From Flavobacterium lacisediminis (GTDB lineage: Bacteria; Bacteroidota; Bacteroidia; Flavobacteriales; Flavobacteriaceae), in contig NZ_JAPCIO010000004.1 of the NCBI RefSeq assembly GCF_025909975.1, positions 207,131 through 271,130 of the forward strand: a DNA stretch of 64,000 nt, given 5' to 3'. Position numbers and translations under genes: made by a program. A model generated the notes under the pieces. That model did no database searches. It was given only the letters and a program-made list of their open reading frames with translations, and was not told the DNA's origin. Below are positions 8,580-17,676 of the stretch, piece after piece (the first letter of the stretch is position 1; each line of letters starts with the position of its first letter).

Positions 8580-10226
8580 ATGAGCGAAAAATTATCAGCA
8601 GTAGAATATATCAAGACCAAAAGCGATGGTCTTAGAGGAACTTTAAAAGAAAGTATCGATTTAGACAATCATACAGGAAATGTACGTCCAGACGACGAAA
8701 CTTTAGTGAAATTTCACGGTATGTACGTACAAGATGACCGTGACCGAAGAGCAGAAAGAGCCGCCAAAAAACTAGATAAATTGTATTCATTTATGATTCG
8801 GTTACGAATTCCAGGCGGAGTAATTTCTGCAGAACAATGGTTAGTCACTCATGAAATTTCGGAACAATTCGGAACGGGAACGTTGAAAATTACAACAAGG
8901 CAAACGGTACAATTACACGGATTGTTAAAACATCAATTAAGACCAACGATTCAAGCTTTCAATACCGCAAAATTGGATTCAATTGCTGCTTGTGGCGATG
9001 TCAACAGAAATGTAATTGTGAGTTCGCATCCGCAAATTTCTCAAATACATCAACAGATTTACGAATATGCGGATAAAATCTCGACGTTATTATTGCCAAA
9101 GACCCAATCTTATTATGAGGTTTTTATCGATGGTGAAAAAATTTATGAACGTTCTGCAGAAGCCGATCCTTTGTATGAAGATAGATATTTACCAAGAAAA
9201 TTTAAAATTGCTATTGCTATTCCGCCAAGCAATGATGTAGATGTTTTTGCAAATGATATTGGATTGATTGCTGTAATTGAAAATGATGTATTGAAAGGAT
9301 TCAATATTGCAATTGGTGGCGGATTAGCAACAACACATGGAAATCCGAATACCTATGCGCGTTTGGGAAGTATTATTGGGTTTACCGATACGGAAGAAAA
9401 AACACTGAAAGCAGTCTATGAAATTCTTACTGTACAACGAGATTTTGGAAATCGCGTGGATAGAAAATTGTCTCGACTAAAATATACAGTTGATAAATTA
9501 ACGGTAGAAGGATTTAAAAAAGAATTAGAAAGTAGAATTGGATTTGATTTGTTGCCAGCCCAACCATTTAAATTTTCCGAAAGAAACGATCGTTTCGGTT
9601 GGGAACAAAATCATCAAGGTAAATGGTTTTATACATTGTTTGTAGAGCATGGAGTAGTGAAGCCTTATCAAAAACAATTTTTATATGAATTAGCACAATT
9701 AAAGATTTCAAACTTTATTTTTTCGGGTAATCAAAACTTAATTTTAGGAGAAATTAATGATGACGATAAGTCAAAAGTTGAAGCTTTATTGGTTGCTCAC
9801 GATATTGAAAAACAAGTAAGCGCACTTCGGAAAAGTTCCATGGCTTGTGTGGCTTTACCAACATGTCCGTTAGCCTTGGCAGAAGCGCAACGCTATTTAC
9901 CAGAATTAGTAACTAAAATTGAACCTTTATTAGAAAAACATGGTTTAACTGAGGATGAAATTTCAATACGAATGACAGGTTGTCCAAACGGTTGTGGTCG
10001 CCCTTATGTAGCAGAGCTTGGTTTTATTGGAACTGGTGCTGGACAATATAATTTTATGTTGGGAGGCGATAGATATGGTGAAAGATTGAATTTTCTGTAC
10101 AAAGAAAAACAAACAGAAAGTCAAATTTTAGAAGAAGTAGATAGTTTGTTTTCAAATTATGTAGCTAACAAAACAATTGATGAAACATTTGGAGATTTTG
10201 CTTTTAGAACCTTTTTTAAAGATTAA
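8580..10226 (+). CDS. cysI: Sulfite reductase hemoprotein (beta subunit)
   Basis: Six-electron reduction of sulfite to sulfide at a siroheme coupled to [4Fe-4S]. The 548 residue protein has Cys423-x5-Cys429 and Cys468-x3-Cys472 (CVALPTC, GCPNGCG), the four ligands bridging to siroheme, and the ferredoxin-like repeat halves of the family. It follows cysJ, its electron donor. Length and motif spacing fit the CysI branch rather than the ferredoxin-dependent Sir, but the two are close relatives. Confidence 0.95.
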   Translation: MSEKLSAVEYIKTKSDGLRGTLKESIDLDNHTGNVRPDDETLVKFHGMYVQDDRDRRAERAAKKLDKLYSFMIRLRIPGGVISAEQWLVTHEISEQFGTGTLKITTRQTVQLHGLLKHQLRPTIQAFNTAKLDSIAACGDVNRNVIVSSHPQISQIHQQIYEYADKISTLLLPKTQSYYEVFIDGEKIYERSAEADPLYEDRYLPRKFKIAIAIPPSNDVDVFANDIGLIAVIENDVLKGFNIAIGGGLATTHGNPNTYARLGSIIGFTDTEEKTLKAVYEILTVQRDFGNRVDRKLSRLKYTVDKLTVEGFKKELESRIGFDLLPAQPFKFSERNDRFGWEQNHQGKWFYTLFVEHGVVKPYQKQFLYELAQLKISNFIFSGNQNLILGEINDDDKSKVEALLVAHDIEKQVSALRKSSMACVALPTCPLALAEAQRYLPELVTKIEPLLEKHGLTEDEISIRMTGCPNGCGRPYVAELGFIGTGAGQYNFMLGGDRYGERLNFLYKEKQTESQILEEVDSLFSNYVANKTIDETFGDFAFRTFFKD

Positions 10227-10956
10227 AAACCATTTAAAAGTAGCATTGGTTTTATCAGTGCTACTTTTTCAAAATAGTTATGGTCAGAAAAAGATACAAC
10301 ATCAAAAATTGATTTGGTATGGCTATTATAATACGCTGCAATTGAATCCAAATTGGAGACTCCATTCAGAAATACAAGAGCGTCATTTTATCAATCCAGT
10401 TGCGCAACATCAATTGGTTTTTAGAGCTAATATCGAAAGGAGACTAGTAAATAATTGGTCGACATTAATAGGAATGACTTTGTTTTTACAAAGTCCACAA
10501 GATCCAAATTCGGCATCAAATTTAATGGTTCCAGAACTTCGGCCAAGTGTTGGTTTTGTAAATTTTGAAGGTTTTGGTTTATTAAAAATGAACCACAAAT
10601 ATCAGTTGGAAGCCCGCTTTTTTCACAATCAAGTAGATGGAGAATTGACTTCGGGATATGCTTTTTCAAATTTCCGTTTCCGATATCAACTGGGTTTCGA
10701 TTATCCATTGCTAAGAGTTGGTGAATCAGATAAAATTATACTAAAAATAAAAGATGAAGTAATGTTAAACATTGGGAATCAAATATTAAAAAACACCTTT
10801 GATCAAAACAGGATTTATTTGGGTTTGAATTATGTAGTTACTCCAAATTTAGCTTTTGAAGTGGGTTATATGAATTGGTTTCAGCAACAAAAAAGTGGAA
10901 CGGATTATTATGATAGAAACATAATTCGATTTTCAATTTTTCACTTCATTTCTTAA
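10177..10956 (+). CDS. DUF2490 family outer-membrane beta-barrel protein
   Basis: The 259 residue product has a hydrophobic signal-like segment (KVALVLSVLLFQNSYGQ) and then beta-strand-rich sequence with the family ending NLAFEVGYMNWFQQ...DYYDRNIIRFSIFHFIS. DUF2490 proteins are predicted outer-membrane barrels of unknown function. Start is uncertain: the ATG at 10177 overlaps cysI by 50 bases and puts an odd acidic stretch before the signal peptide. An ATT at 10222, overlapping the cysI stop as ATTAA, would give a cleaner signal peptide but is a rare start. It lies within the sulfur operon, so it might be an outer-membrane channel for a sulfur compound (inference only). Confidence 0.75.
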   Translation: MMKHLEILLLEPFLKIKNHLKVALVLSVLLFQNSYGQKKIQHQKLIWYGYYNTLQLNPNWRLHSEIQERHFINPVAQHQLVFRANIERRLVNNWSTLIGMTLFLQSPQDPNSASNLMVPELRPSVGFVNFEGFGLLKMNHKYQLEARFFHNQVDGELTSGYAFSNFRFRYQLGFDYPLLRVGESDKIILKIKDEVMLNIGNQILKNTFDQNRIYLGLNYVVTPNLAFEVGYMNWFQQQKSGTDYYDRNIIRFSIFHFIS

Positions 10957-10968
10957 ACAGAACTAATT

Positions 10969-12411
10969 ATGACGAATACACTTTTTCCAGTTTTTCTAAA
11001 AACCGAAACCGCTCATTTTCTAATTGTTGGTGGTGGAAATGTTGGTTTGGAAAAAACCGAAACGTTACTCAGGCAAAATCCTGAAATTAGAATTACAGTT
11101 GTTGCTACCTATTTTCATCCAAAATTAGTTGAAATTGGGAACAAGCATCAAAATATTACTTTTTACGAAAGACCGTTTGAAGAAATCGATTTGTTAAATA
11201 AAGATTTTGTTATCATCACAACAGATAAACCAGAGGTGAATTTGGCAGTACGTGGATTAGCCAAATCTAAAGGAATAAAAGTAAATGCGGCCGACCAACC
11301 GGCTTTATGTGATTTTTATTTGGGCTCGATTGTAAATAAAGGAAGTTTAAAAATAGCTATTTCAACCAACGGAAAATCGCCAGTTCTTGCAAAGCGAATG
11401 CGAGAATATTTTACAGAAGTAATTCCCGATAATATTGAGGATAGTTTAACGATTTTAAACGATTTTAGAAGCAAGCATAAAGGCGATTTTAGTCAAAAAT
11501 TAGCCGATTTAAATAAGTTGACAGAATGTTTTCAAAAAAGCAGAGAAACCAAGAAGTATAAACGTTTGGCCTTTACATTGGCGACTTCTTTTCTGATGTT
11601 TTTTATTGGGTATGGTTGTTCTACTTTAGTTTCACTTTCTGATATTCAAAATGGACTAAGTCAGGTGCCAAATGAGTTTTATTATATGCTTTTGATTGGT
11701 TTTGTTGCCCAATTGATCGATGGAGCAGTGGGTTTAGGTTATGGGGTTACTTGTGCTACGAGTATGATGATTTTAGGTGTTAAGTTGCCCGCCATAAGTG
11801 GAAGTATCCATACTGCAGAAATGTTTTCTAGTGCCATAAGTGGTTTCTCTCATTACAAATTTGGAAATGTAAACAAGAAATTACTTTTTTGGTTGGCTTC
11901 TTTTGGAGTAATTGGTGCGGTTTTAGGCGCTTTATTTTTAGTGTATTTAGGGAATGAATATGAAAAATTAGCCTACTTGATTTTATCTGCATATACTTTT
12001 GTTATTGGTATCCGATTAATCGTGATTGCTTTTAAAAAGTTTCAGTTCAAAAAGAAAATTAAATTTTTAGGCGCGTTAGGATTCACAGGAGGATTTATGG
12101 ATGCTTTTGGAGGAGGAGGTTGGGGACCAATAGTCACATCAACATTATTAGCAAAAGGAAGAAAGTCTAAATATGTGGTAGGAACAGTTAGTTTGGCTGA
12201 GTTTTTTGTAACACTTGCTGCTTCCATAGTGTTTTTTACCTCTTTAGGAGTGAGTCATTGGTATATTGTTTTAGGGCTTATTCTAGGTGGGGTTATTGCC
12301 TCGCCAATTGCGGCAAAATTAGCAGGAAAATTGCCTCAGAAAGCAGCTTTGTTATTTGTATCTTTCTTAGTTATAGTGTTTAGTGTTAGGGTGTTTTTAA
12401 AAATTGTTTGA
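10969..12411 (+). CDS. Fusion: precorrin-2 dehydrogenase (siroheme synthase N-domain) plus TauE/SafE permease
   Basis: One uninterrupted 480 residue frame. Residues 1 to about 195 form a Met8/CysG-N type domain: Rossmann motif IVGGGNVG at 19-26 and NAADQPALCDFY with the conserved aspartate used in NAD-dependent oxidation and iron chelation of precorrin-2. From about residue 195 on there are around eight hydrophobic segments with TSUP/TauE-SafE features (QLIDGAVGLGYGVTCATSMM, FGGGGWGPIVTSTLL). It completes siroheme synthesis with SUMT at 6041, while the permease half could move sulfate in or sulfite out; it is the only transporter in this operon. Last gene of the operon. Confidence 0.88.
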   Translation: MTNTLFPVFLKTETAHFLIVGGGNVGLEKTETLLRQNPEIRITVVATYFHPKLVEIGNKHQNITFYERPFEEIDLLNKDFVIITTDKPEVNLAVRGLAKSKGIKVNAADQPALCDFYLGSIVNKGSLKIAISTNGKSPVLAKRMREYFTEVIPDNIEDSLTILNDFRSKHKGDFSQKLADLNKLTECFQKSRETKKYKRLAFTLATSFLMFFIGYGCSTLVSLSDIQNGLSQVPNEFYYMLLIGFVAQLIDGAVGLGYGVTCATSMMILGVKLPAISGSIHTAEMFSSAISGFSHYKFGNVNKKLLFWLASFGVIGAVLGALFLVYLGNEYEKLAYLILSAYTFVIGIRLIVIAFKKFQFKKKIKFLGALGFTGGFMDAFGGGGWGPIVTSTLLAKGRKSKYVVGTVSLAEFFVTLAASIVFFTSLGVSHWYIVLGLILGGVIASPIAAKLAGKLPQKAALLFVSFLVIVFSVRVFLKIV

Positions 12412-12498
12412 GATTTTGAAATAATTTAGATTTATAAACTTTTATTTTGTTTTCAATAAGATAATTTTTCTATAATAATAGATTTAAATAACAAAATT

Positions 12499-12549
12499 TA
12501 GAAAAATAATCTATTTATTTTTTTATTGTAGAAAATAAATCTAATTTTG
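12499..12549 (+). promoter_or_regulatory. metY promoter with two TAGA-N7-TCTA sites
   Basis: Same layout as the cys promoter: sites at 12499-12513 and 12529-12543, 30 bp apart, and -7 box TAATTTTG at 12542-12549. The conserved arrangement implies common control of cysteine and methionine synthesis. Confidence 0.6.
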
Positions 12550-12575
12550 CCCTGTAAAACTTAAAGAAATAGAAA

Positions 12576-12644
12576 ATGAACTTTACAATGTGCAATATGT
12601 GTATGATGATGTGGAACAATCCGCAGAGGAAACCTATTGCATAA
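12576..12644 (+). CDS. Met/Cys-rich leader peptide, copy 2 (22 aa)
   Basis: Same amino acid sequence as the leader at 1167, starting MNFTMCNMCMMMW, with one synonymous change (AAC for AAT at codon 14). Followed by an identical terminator hairpin, so metY is placed under the same Met/Cys attenuation. The synonymous difference with an unchanged peptide is weak support for translation. Confidence 0.8.
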   Translation: MNFTMCNMCMMMWNNPQRKPIA

Positions 12645-12696
12645 TTTTAAAAGTAAATTAATTCAATATAACCTCTGTCGAAAGCAGAGGTTTTTT
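12624..12696 (+). terminator. Attenuator before metY
   Basis: Terminator arms AACCTCTG (12670-12677) and CAGAGGTT (12685-12692) with a T-run to 12696. The competing antiterminator pairs CAGAGG (12624-12629, inside the leader codons) with CCTCTG (12672-12677). Confidence 0.8.
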
Positions 12697-12719
12697 ATTT
12701 CTATAAAATTAAAATTAAA

Positions 12720-12776
12720 ATGAACATGAAAATAGCAATTTACAATCCAAGACGATGTTGTCGAATGTGTAGCTGA
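12720..12776 (+). CDS. Cys-rich small ORF before metY (18 aa)
   Basis: MNMKIAIYNPRRCCRMCS, stop TGA, located between the attenuator and metY, 65 bases before the metY ATG. Three Cys and one Met lie in the last six residues. It resembles Cys-codon-rich upstream ORFs that report cysteine supply in other bacteria (for example the polycysteine uORF of mycobacteria). No second terminator follows, so if functional it would act on translation. Copy 1 of the cassette lacks it. Confidence 0.5.
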   Translation: MNMKIAIYNPRRCCRMCS

Positions 12777-12841
12777 ATCAAACTCAGTAAAATCAATAAA
12801 ATACATTTAAAAAACTCAATAACATCAAAAATAAAAATATC

Positions 12842-14134
12842 ATGAGCACAAATAAATTTGCAACAAACGCATTACACGCAGGACACGATACCACTAAAAA
12901 CGCAGGAACAAGAGCCGTGCCAATTTACCAAACCACATCATACGTTTTCAATAACTCAGACCACGCTGCCAATCTTTTTGGTTTAGCCGAAGCTGGTTTT
13001 ATTTATACAAGATTAAACAACCCGACAAACGACATCTTAGAACAACGTTTGGCTAAATTAGAAGGCGGAATTGGAGCTGTCGTAACTGCATCAGGAACTG
13101 CAGCCATCTCAACTGCTTTATTAACGTTGTTAAAAGCTGGCGACCACATCGTGGCTTCTAACAGTTTATACGGTGGAACGTACAATTTATTAAACGTGAC
13201 TTTGCCTAGATTAGGCATCACAACGACCTTCGTAGATCCATCAAATCCTGAAAATTTCTTAAACGCAGCACAAGAAAACACCCGAGTGTTTTTCGCCGAA
13301 AGTTTAGGAAATCCAAAATTAGATGTACTCGATTTAAAAGCCATTTCAAAAGCCGCACAAACCTACAAAGTGCCTTTTATTGTGGATAACACAGTGGCAA
13401 CTCCATTTTTGCTGAACCCAATCGAACACGGAGCAAACATCGTAATTCATTCCTTAACCAAATACATCGGTGGGAATGGAACTTCGCTTGGAGGGGTTAT
13501 CATTGATGCGGGAAATTTCGATTGGAGCAACGGAAAATTCCCTGAATTCACAGAACCTTCAGCAGGTTATCACGGATTAAAATATTATGAAGTATTAGGT
13601 GCAGTTTCTTTCATCGCAAAAGTTAGAATCGAAGGTTTACGCGATTTAGGAGCTTCGTTAAGCCCATTTAATGCATTTCAAATTATTCAAGGATTAGAAA
13701 CTTTAGCAATTCGAATCAAAAAACACAGTGAAAATGCCTTGGAATTAGCGAAATGGTTGCAAAAACGTCCAGAAGTAGCTTGGGTAAATTATCCTGGATT
13801 AATTTCTTCAAAATATTATGATTTAGCGCAACAATATTTACCAGAAGGACAAAGCGGGATTGTAACTTTTGGATTAAAAGGTGGTTATGAATCAGCTAAA
13901 AAAGTAGCAGATGAGACTCAATTTTTCTCATTGTTAGCGAATATTGGTGACACGAAATCATTAATCATTCATCCAGCAAGTACAACGCACCAACAATTGT
14001 CAGAAGAACAACAAATCACAACCGGAGTAACGAAAGATTTAATTCGTTTATCCGTTGGTTTAGAAGATATTGAAGACTTGAAAGCCGATTTACAAAGTGT
14101 TTTCGAAAAATTGCCAGTTCAAAATTTAGTTTAG
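12842..14134 (+). CDS. metY: O-acetylhomoserine sulfhydrylase
   Basis: PLP enzyme of the Cys/Met metabolism family that makes homocysteine directly from O-acetylhomoserine and sulfide. The 430 residue protein has Lys207 in HSLTKYIGG as the PLP lysine, the SGTAAI and NNPTND substrate/cofactor segments, and the C-terminal HPASTTHQQLSEEQ. The length above 420 residues is typical of MetY rather than the shorter MetB/MetZ. It opens the methionine gene series (metY, metX, ak-hsd, metZ) and is under the duplicated Met/Cys attenuator. Confidence 0.95.
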   Translation: MSTNKFATNALHAGHDTTKNAGTRAVPIYQTTSYVFNNSDHAANLFGLAEAGFIYTRLNNPTNDILEQRLAKLEGGIGAVVTASGTAAISTALLTLLKAGDHIVASNSLYGGTYNLLNVTLPRLGITTTFVDPSNPENFLNAAQENTRVFFAESLGNPKLDVLDLKAISKAAQTYKVPFIVDNTVATPFLLNPIEHGANIVIHSLTKYIGGNGTSLGGVIIDAGNFDWSNGKFPEFTEPSAGYHGLKYYEVLGAVSFIAKVRIEGLRDLGASLSPFNAFQIIQGLETLAIRIKKHSENALELAKWLQKRPEVAWVNYPGLISSKYYDLAQQYLPEGQSGIVTFGLKGGYESAKKVADETQFFSLLANIGDTKSLIIHPASTTHQQLSEEQQITTGVTKDLIRLSVGLEDIEDLKADLQSVFEKLPVQNLV

Positions 14135-14150
14135 GTTTTTGTTTGTTTGA

Positions 14151-14188
14151 AGGCTGCCGATAGACCTACCTAATGGCAGCCTTTTTTT
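14151..14188 (+). terminator. Intrinsic terminator after metY
   Basis: AGGCTGCC (14151-14158) pairs with GGCAGCCT (14175-14182), then a T-run. It lies 17 bases after the metY stop and 11 bases before metX, so it would reduce read-through into metX unless partly leaky. Confidence 0.8.
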
Positions 14189-14198
14189 AAAAAGAAAG

Positions 14199-15164
14199 AT
14201 GAGTAAAATTCAAAAAATAGTATTCCAAAATGTACCATTACAAAATGGAGTAGATCAAGCAAAAGTGATTTTGTCCTATCAACTGTTTGGGCAACCAGTT
14301 GGTTCTGCGCCTTTGGTAGTGGTGAATCATGCTTTAACTGGAAATTCGCAAGTAATTGGTGAAAACGGTTGGTGGCAATCGTTAATTGGTGATGATAAAA
14401 TTATTGACACCAAAAAATATGCGGTTTTAGCCTTCAATATTCCTGGAAACGGTTACCAGGATGAAGAAAATTTAATTGAGAACTATCAAGATTTCACTAC
14501 TTACGATGTGGCTAATTTATTTTGGAAAGGAATCGATTCGTTTAAAGTGAATCAAGTTTTTGCGGTAATTGGTGGAAGTTTAGGCGGAGCAATTGCGTGG
14601 GAAATGGCTGCAATTCGACCAAAAGCGATTGCGAATTTAATTCCGGTAGCAACAAGTTGGAAAGCTTCTGATTGGTTGATTGGAAATGTATTAATTCAAG
14701 ATTTGATTTTGAATAATTCTAACAATCCAATTCACGATGCCAGAATTCACGCCATGTTATTGTATCGAACACCTGAATCACTCCAAGAAAAATTCAATAC
14801 TAAATTGCAAAACTCAGAAAGATTGTTTCAAGTGGAAAGTTGGTTGTTGCATCACGGAGAAAAATTGCAAAATCGATTTCAGCTTTCGGCTTACAAACTC
14901 ATGAATCATTTATTGAAAACTACCGATGTTTTTAAAAATAACAGTAAATCGGAAGTCATAAAAAGCATCACATCGAACATTCATTTAATCAGTGTGAACA
15001 CCGATTATTTTTTTACAGCAAACGAAATCAAAATAGCTTTTCAGGAAGTCAAAAACTACAAAAACAATACATTTTATCACGAAATCAAATCCATTCACGG
15101 GCATGATGCTTTCTTGATAGAATTTGAACAACTAAACAACATACTTAAACCTATATTTAATTAG
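14199..15164 (+). CDS. metX: Homoserine O-acetyltransferase-type alpha/beta hydrolase
   Basis: Activates homoserine with an acyl-CoA, feeding MetY and MetZ. The 321 residue protein has the nucleophile elbow GGSLGG with Ser127, the acid residue in SVNTDYFF and the histidine in HGHDAF, the catalytic triad order of the MetX family. It is shorter than many MetX proteins (about 350-380) and has GGSLGGA where GGSMGGM is common. Start MSKIQKIVF follows the metY terminator by 11 bases. Whether acetyl- or succinyl-CoA is used cannot be told from this reading. Confidence 0.88.
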   Translation: MSKIQKIVFQNVPLQNGVDQAKVILSYQLFGQPVGSAPLVVVNHALTGNSQVIGENGWWQSLIGDDKIIDTKKYAVLAFNIPGNGYQDEENLIENYQDFTTYDVANLFWKGIDSFKVNQVFAVIGGSLGGAIAWEMAAIRPKAIANLIPVATSWKASDWLIGNVLIQDLILNNSNNPIHDARIHAMLLYRTPESLQEKFNTKLQNSERLFQVESWLLHHGEKLQNRFQLSAYKLMNHLLKTTDVFKNNSKSEVIKSITSNIHLISVNTDYFFTANEIKIAFQEVKNYKNNTFYHEIKSIHGHDAFLIEFEQLNNILKPIFN

Positions 15165-15171
15165 AAAACAA

Positions 15172-17586
15172 ATGAAAATATTAAAATTTGGAGGAAAATC
15201 ATTAGCAAACGGAGAAGGATTACAAAAAGTAATTCAAACAATTGCTCAAAAATATTTCAATAACGAACCCATCGCAGTCGTAGTTTCGGCAAGAGGTAAC
15301 GCCACTGACGAATTGGTAATTTTACTAAAAAAAGCGCAAGCCAACATCAATTTTCAAGCGGATTTTGAGCAATTTAAAAAATACCAATTGGAAGGTTTGA
15401 AAGAAAACATCTTCGAAGAAGAATTTTCGGTTTTACAGAAATTACTAGAAGGTGTCTCGCTTTTAGGAGATTACAGCGAAAAAATCAAAGACCAAGTCAT
15501 TGCGTATGGCGAAATTCTATCGGCAAAATATGTCGCTTATGTTTTAAACGAAAATAGCATCAAAGCACAATTCACCGATTCTCGTCAATTAATAAAAACC
15601 GATACTAATTTCGGAAATGCGCAACCAATTGACGCTGTTTCAAAGCGAAATGTCTTAGATTATTTCGAAAAAAATTCGGATAAAGTGAATATTGTTACGG
15701 GTTTTATTGGTTCAACTTTACATAACGAAACCACTACTTTAGGAAGAAACGGAAGTAATTACACGGCTTCTTTATTAGCTAATTATCTGAATGCAGAAGA
15801 ATTTCAAAATTATACTCACGTTGACGGAATTTTTACCGCTAATCCCGATTTAGTAGCTGATGCAAAAAAAATTGAGCGATTGTCTTTCAATGAAGCGAAT
15901 GAGTTGGCAAATTTTGGAGCGCAAATTTTACATGCCAAAACCATTATTCCTTTGGTGGAAAAAAATATTCCGTTACGTATTTTAAATACTTTCAATCCTG
16001 AAAATGAAGGAACTTTAATCACTGCCGAGCAAACGAATGAAGGTATTAAATCGCTTTCGGTTTTAACGAATGTTTCGCTGATTAATTTAGAAGGAAGAGG
16101 TTTGTTAGGAAAAACGGGTGTTGATGCAAGAATTTTCCGTGTGATGGCTGAAAATGATATTAGTGTGAGTATCATTTCACAAGGTTCTTCGGAAAGAGGA
16201 ATTGGTTTGGTGGTGAGTTCTGATAAAGCTTCCAAAGCTTTGGTAGGTTTAGAAAAAGAATTTGAAACCGATTTTTATACGAAAGATGTCAATAAAATTT
16301 CGGTAAACGATAATATAGCGGTGATTTCGATTATTGGGCAAGATTTAACGAATTTCCACAAACCATACACTGCTTTAATCCGAAATAAAATCACGCCAAT
16401 TTTGTTGAATAATACCGTTACAGGAAGAAATATCAGTTTGGTGATCAGTCAAGATGAATTCAAACGTGCTTTAAATGTAATTCACGGCGAAATTTTTGGT
16501 GTAGCAAAAAAAATCAACATTGCCATTTTCGGTCACGGAACAGTTGGAGGAACTTTGATTTCCCAAATTTTAGAATCAACAAAAAACATCGAAAAGAGAA
16601 AAGGAATCAAGTTGAATGTGTTTGCTATCGCGAATTCAAAGAAAGTCTTGTTGAATAAATTCGGAATTAGCGAAAATTGGAAAGCTACATTAGAAGATAA
16701 AGGGCAAGATTATAAAGTAGAAGACATAATCGCTTATGCCAAAGAACATCATTTAGAAAATTTAATCGCCATTGACAACACGGCAAGTACTACTTTCATT
16801 GAAAATTACATTTCCTTGGCTGAAAATAGTTTTGATTTGATTTCTTCCAATAAAGTCGCAAATACAGTAAGTTTTGATTTCTACAAAAAACTGCGAAAAG
16901 TATTAAAAGACAATCAAAAAGAATATTTGTACGAAACCAATGTGGGTGCCGGATTGCCTTTAATTGATACAATAAAATTATTGCATTTATCAGGTGAAAA
17001 TATTACGAAAATTAAAGGCGTTTTTTCAGGAACTTTAAGTTATTTGTTCAATAATTTTTCAGTGGAAGAAAAGAAATTCAGCGAAGTATTACAAGAAGCC
17101 ATCGACAAAGGTTTTACAGAACCTGATCCAAGAGAAGATTTAAACGGAAACGACGTTGGACGAAAATTATTAATCTTAGCACGCGAATTAGATTTACAAA
17201 ACGAATTCGAAGAAATCCAAATTCAAAATTTAATTCCAGAAGCTTTGCGTGAAGGAAGTGCAACCGATTTTCTAAATCGTATATCAGAATTAGATGGAAT
17301 TTACCAAAACATCAAAGATGCTCAAGGACCAAATGAAGTCTTGCGTTACATCGGAGAATTATCAGGTGATTTGCAACAAGACAAAGGAAAATTAGAAGTA
17401 AAATTAATATCCGTTCCAGCCAATTCTGCTTTAGGTTCTTTAAAAGGTTCTGATTCTATTTTCGAAATTTATACCGAATCTTATGGAGAGCAACCTATCG
17501 TAATTCAAGGCGCTGGAGCTGGTGCATCCGTAACCGCAAGAGGTGTTTTTGGTGACATTTTACGCTTATCCGAAAAAAAATTATAA
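15172..17586 (+). CDS. thrA: Bifunctional aspartokinase / homoserine dehydrogenase
   Basis: Phosphorylates aspartate and later reduces aspartate semialdehyde to homoserine, the substrate of MetX next door. The 804 residue protein has an aspartokinase domain from KFGGKSLANGEG (about 4-15), central ACT repeats (VSIISQGSSERGIGLVV, and a second copy), and a homoserine dehydrogenase domain from IFGHGTVGGTL with the later TNVGAGLP motif. Length matches ThrA/MetL. Begins 7 bases after metX. ACT domains suggest allosteric feedback, the effector is not readable here; metL would be an equally good name. Confidence 0.95.
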   Translation: MKILKFGGKSLANGEGLQKVIQTIAQKYFNNEPIAVVVSARGNATDELVILLKKAQANINFQADFEQFKKYQLEGLKENIFEEEFSVLQKLLEGVSLLGDYSEKIKDQVIAYGEILSAKYVAYVLNENSIKAQFTDSRQLIKTDTNFGNAQPIDAVSKRNVLDYFEKNSDKVNIVTGFIGSTLHNETTTLGRNGSNYTASLLANYLNAEEFQNYTHVDGIFTANPDLVADAKKIERLSFNEANELANFGAQILHAKTIIPLVEKNIPLRILNTFNPENEGTLITAEQTNEGIKSLSVLTNVSLINLEGRGLLGKTGVDARIFRVMAENDISVSIISQGSSERGIGLVVSSDKASKALVGLEKEFETDFYTKDVNKISVNDNIAVISIIGQDLTNFHKPYTALIRNKITPILLNNTVTGRNISLVISQDEFKRALNVIHGEIFGVAKKINIAIFGHGTVGGTLISQILESTKNIEKRKGIKLNVFAIANSKKVLLNKFGISENWKATLEDKGQDYKVEDIIAYAKEHHLENLIAIDNTASTTFIENYISLAENSFDLISSNKVANTVSFDFYKKLRKVLKDNQKEYLYETNVGAGLPLIDTIKLLHLSGENITKIKGVFSGTLSYLFNNFSVEEKKFSEVLQEAIDKGFTEPDPREDLNGNDVGRKLLILARELDLQNEFEEIQIQNLIPEALREGSATDFLNRISELDGIYQNIKDAQGPNEVLRYIGELSGDLQQDKGKLEVKLISVPANSALGSLKGSDSIFEIYTESYGEQPIVIQGAGAGASVTARGVFGDILRLSEKKL

Positions 17587-17598
17587 CCACCCAAACTC

Positions 17599-17632
17599 AA
17601 AACCTGCAAGATGTAAAAGTCTTGTAGGTTTT
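17599..17632 (+). terminator. Hairpin after aspartokinase/homoserine dehydrogenase
   Basis: AAAACCTGCAAGA (17599-17611) pairs with TCTTGTAGGTTTT (17620-17632), 13 pairs with one G-U. The T-tail is short, so partial termination before metZ is likely. Confidence 0.65.
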
Positions 17633-17676
17633 AAACTTTAAAAGTTCAACGATTAAACAATTCAACAAACAAAACC

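Larger units (their letters stand above)
12491..12696 (+). repeat. 206 bp direct repeat, copy 2
   Basis: Second copy of the regulatory cassette at 1083-1288, here in front of metY. The 430 base gap between the permease fusion and metY is fully explained by this cassette plus a Cys-rich small ORF at 12720. Confidence 0.9.

Noticed and set aside
15816..16235. Long antisense open frame in the aspartokinase/homoserine dehydrogenase gene
   Set aside because: Shadow of a strongly recognised gene; its translation has no family resemblance.
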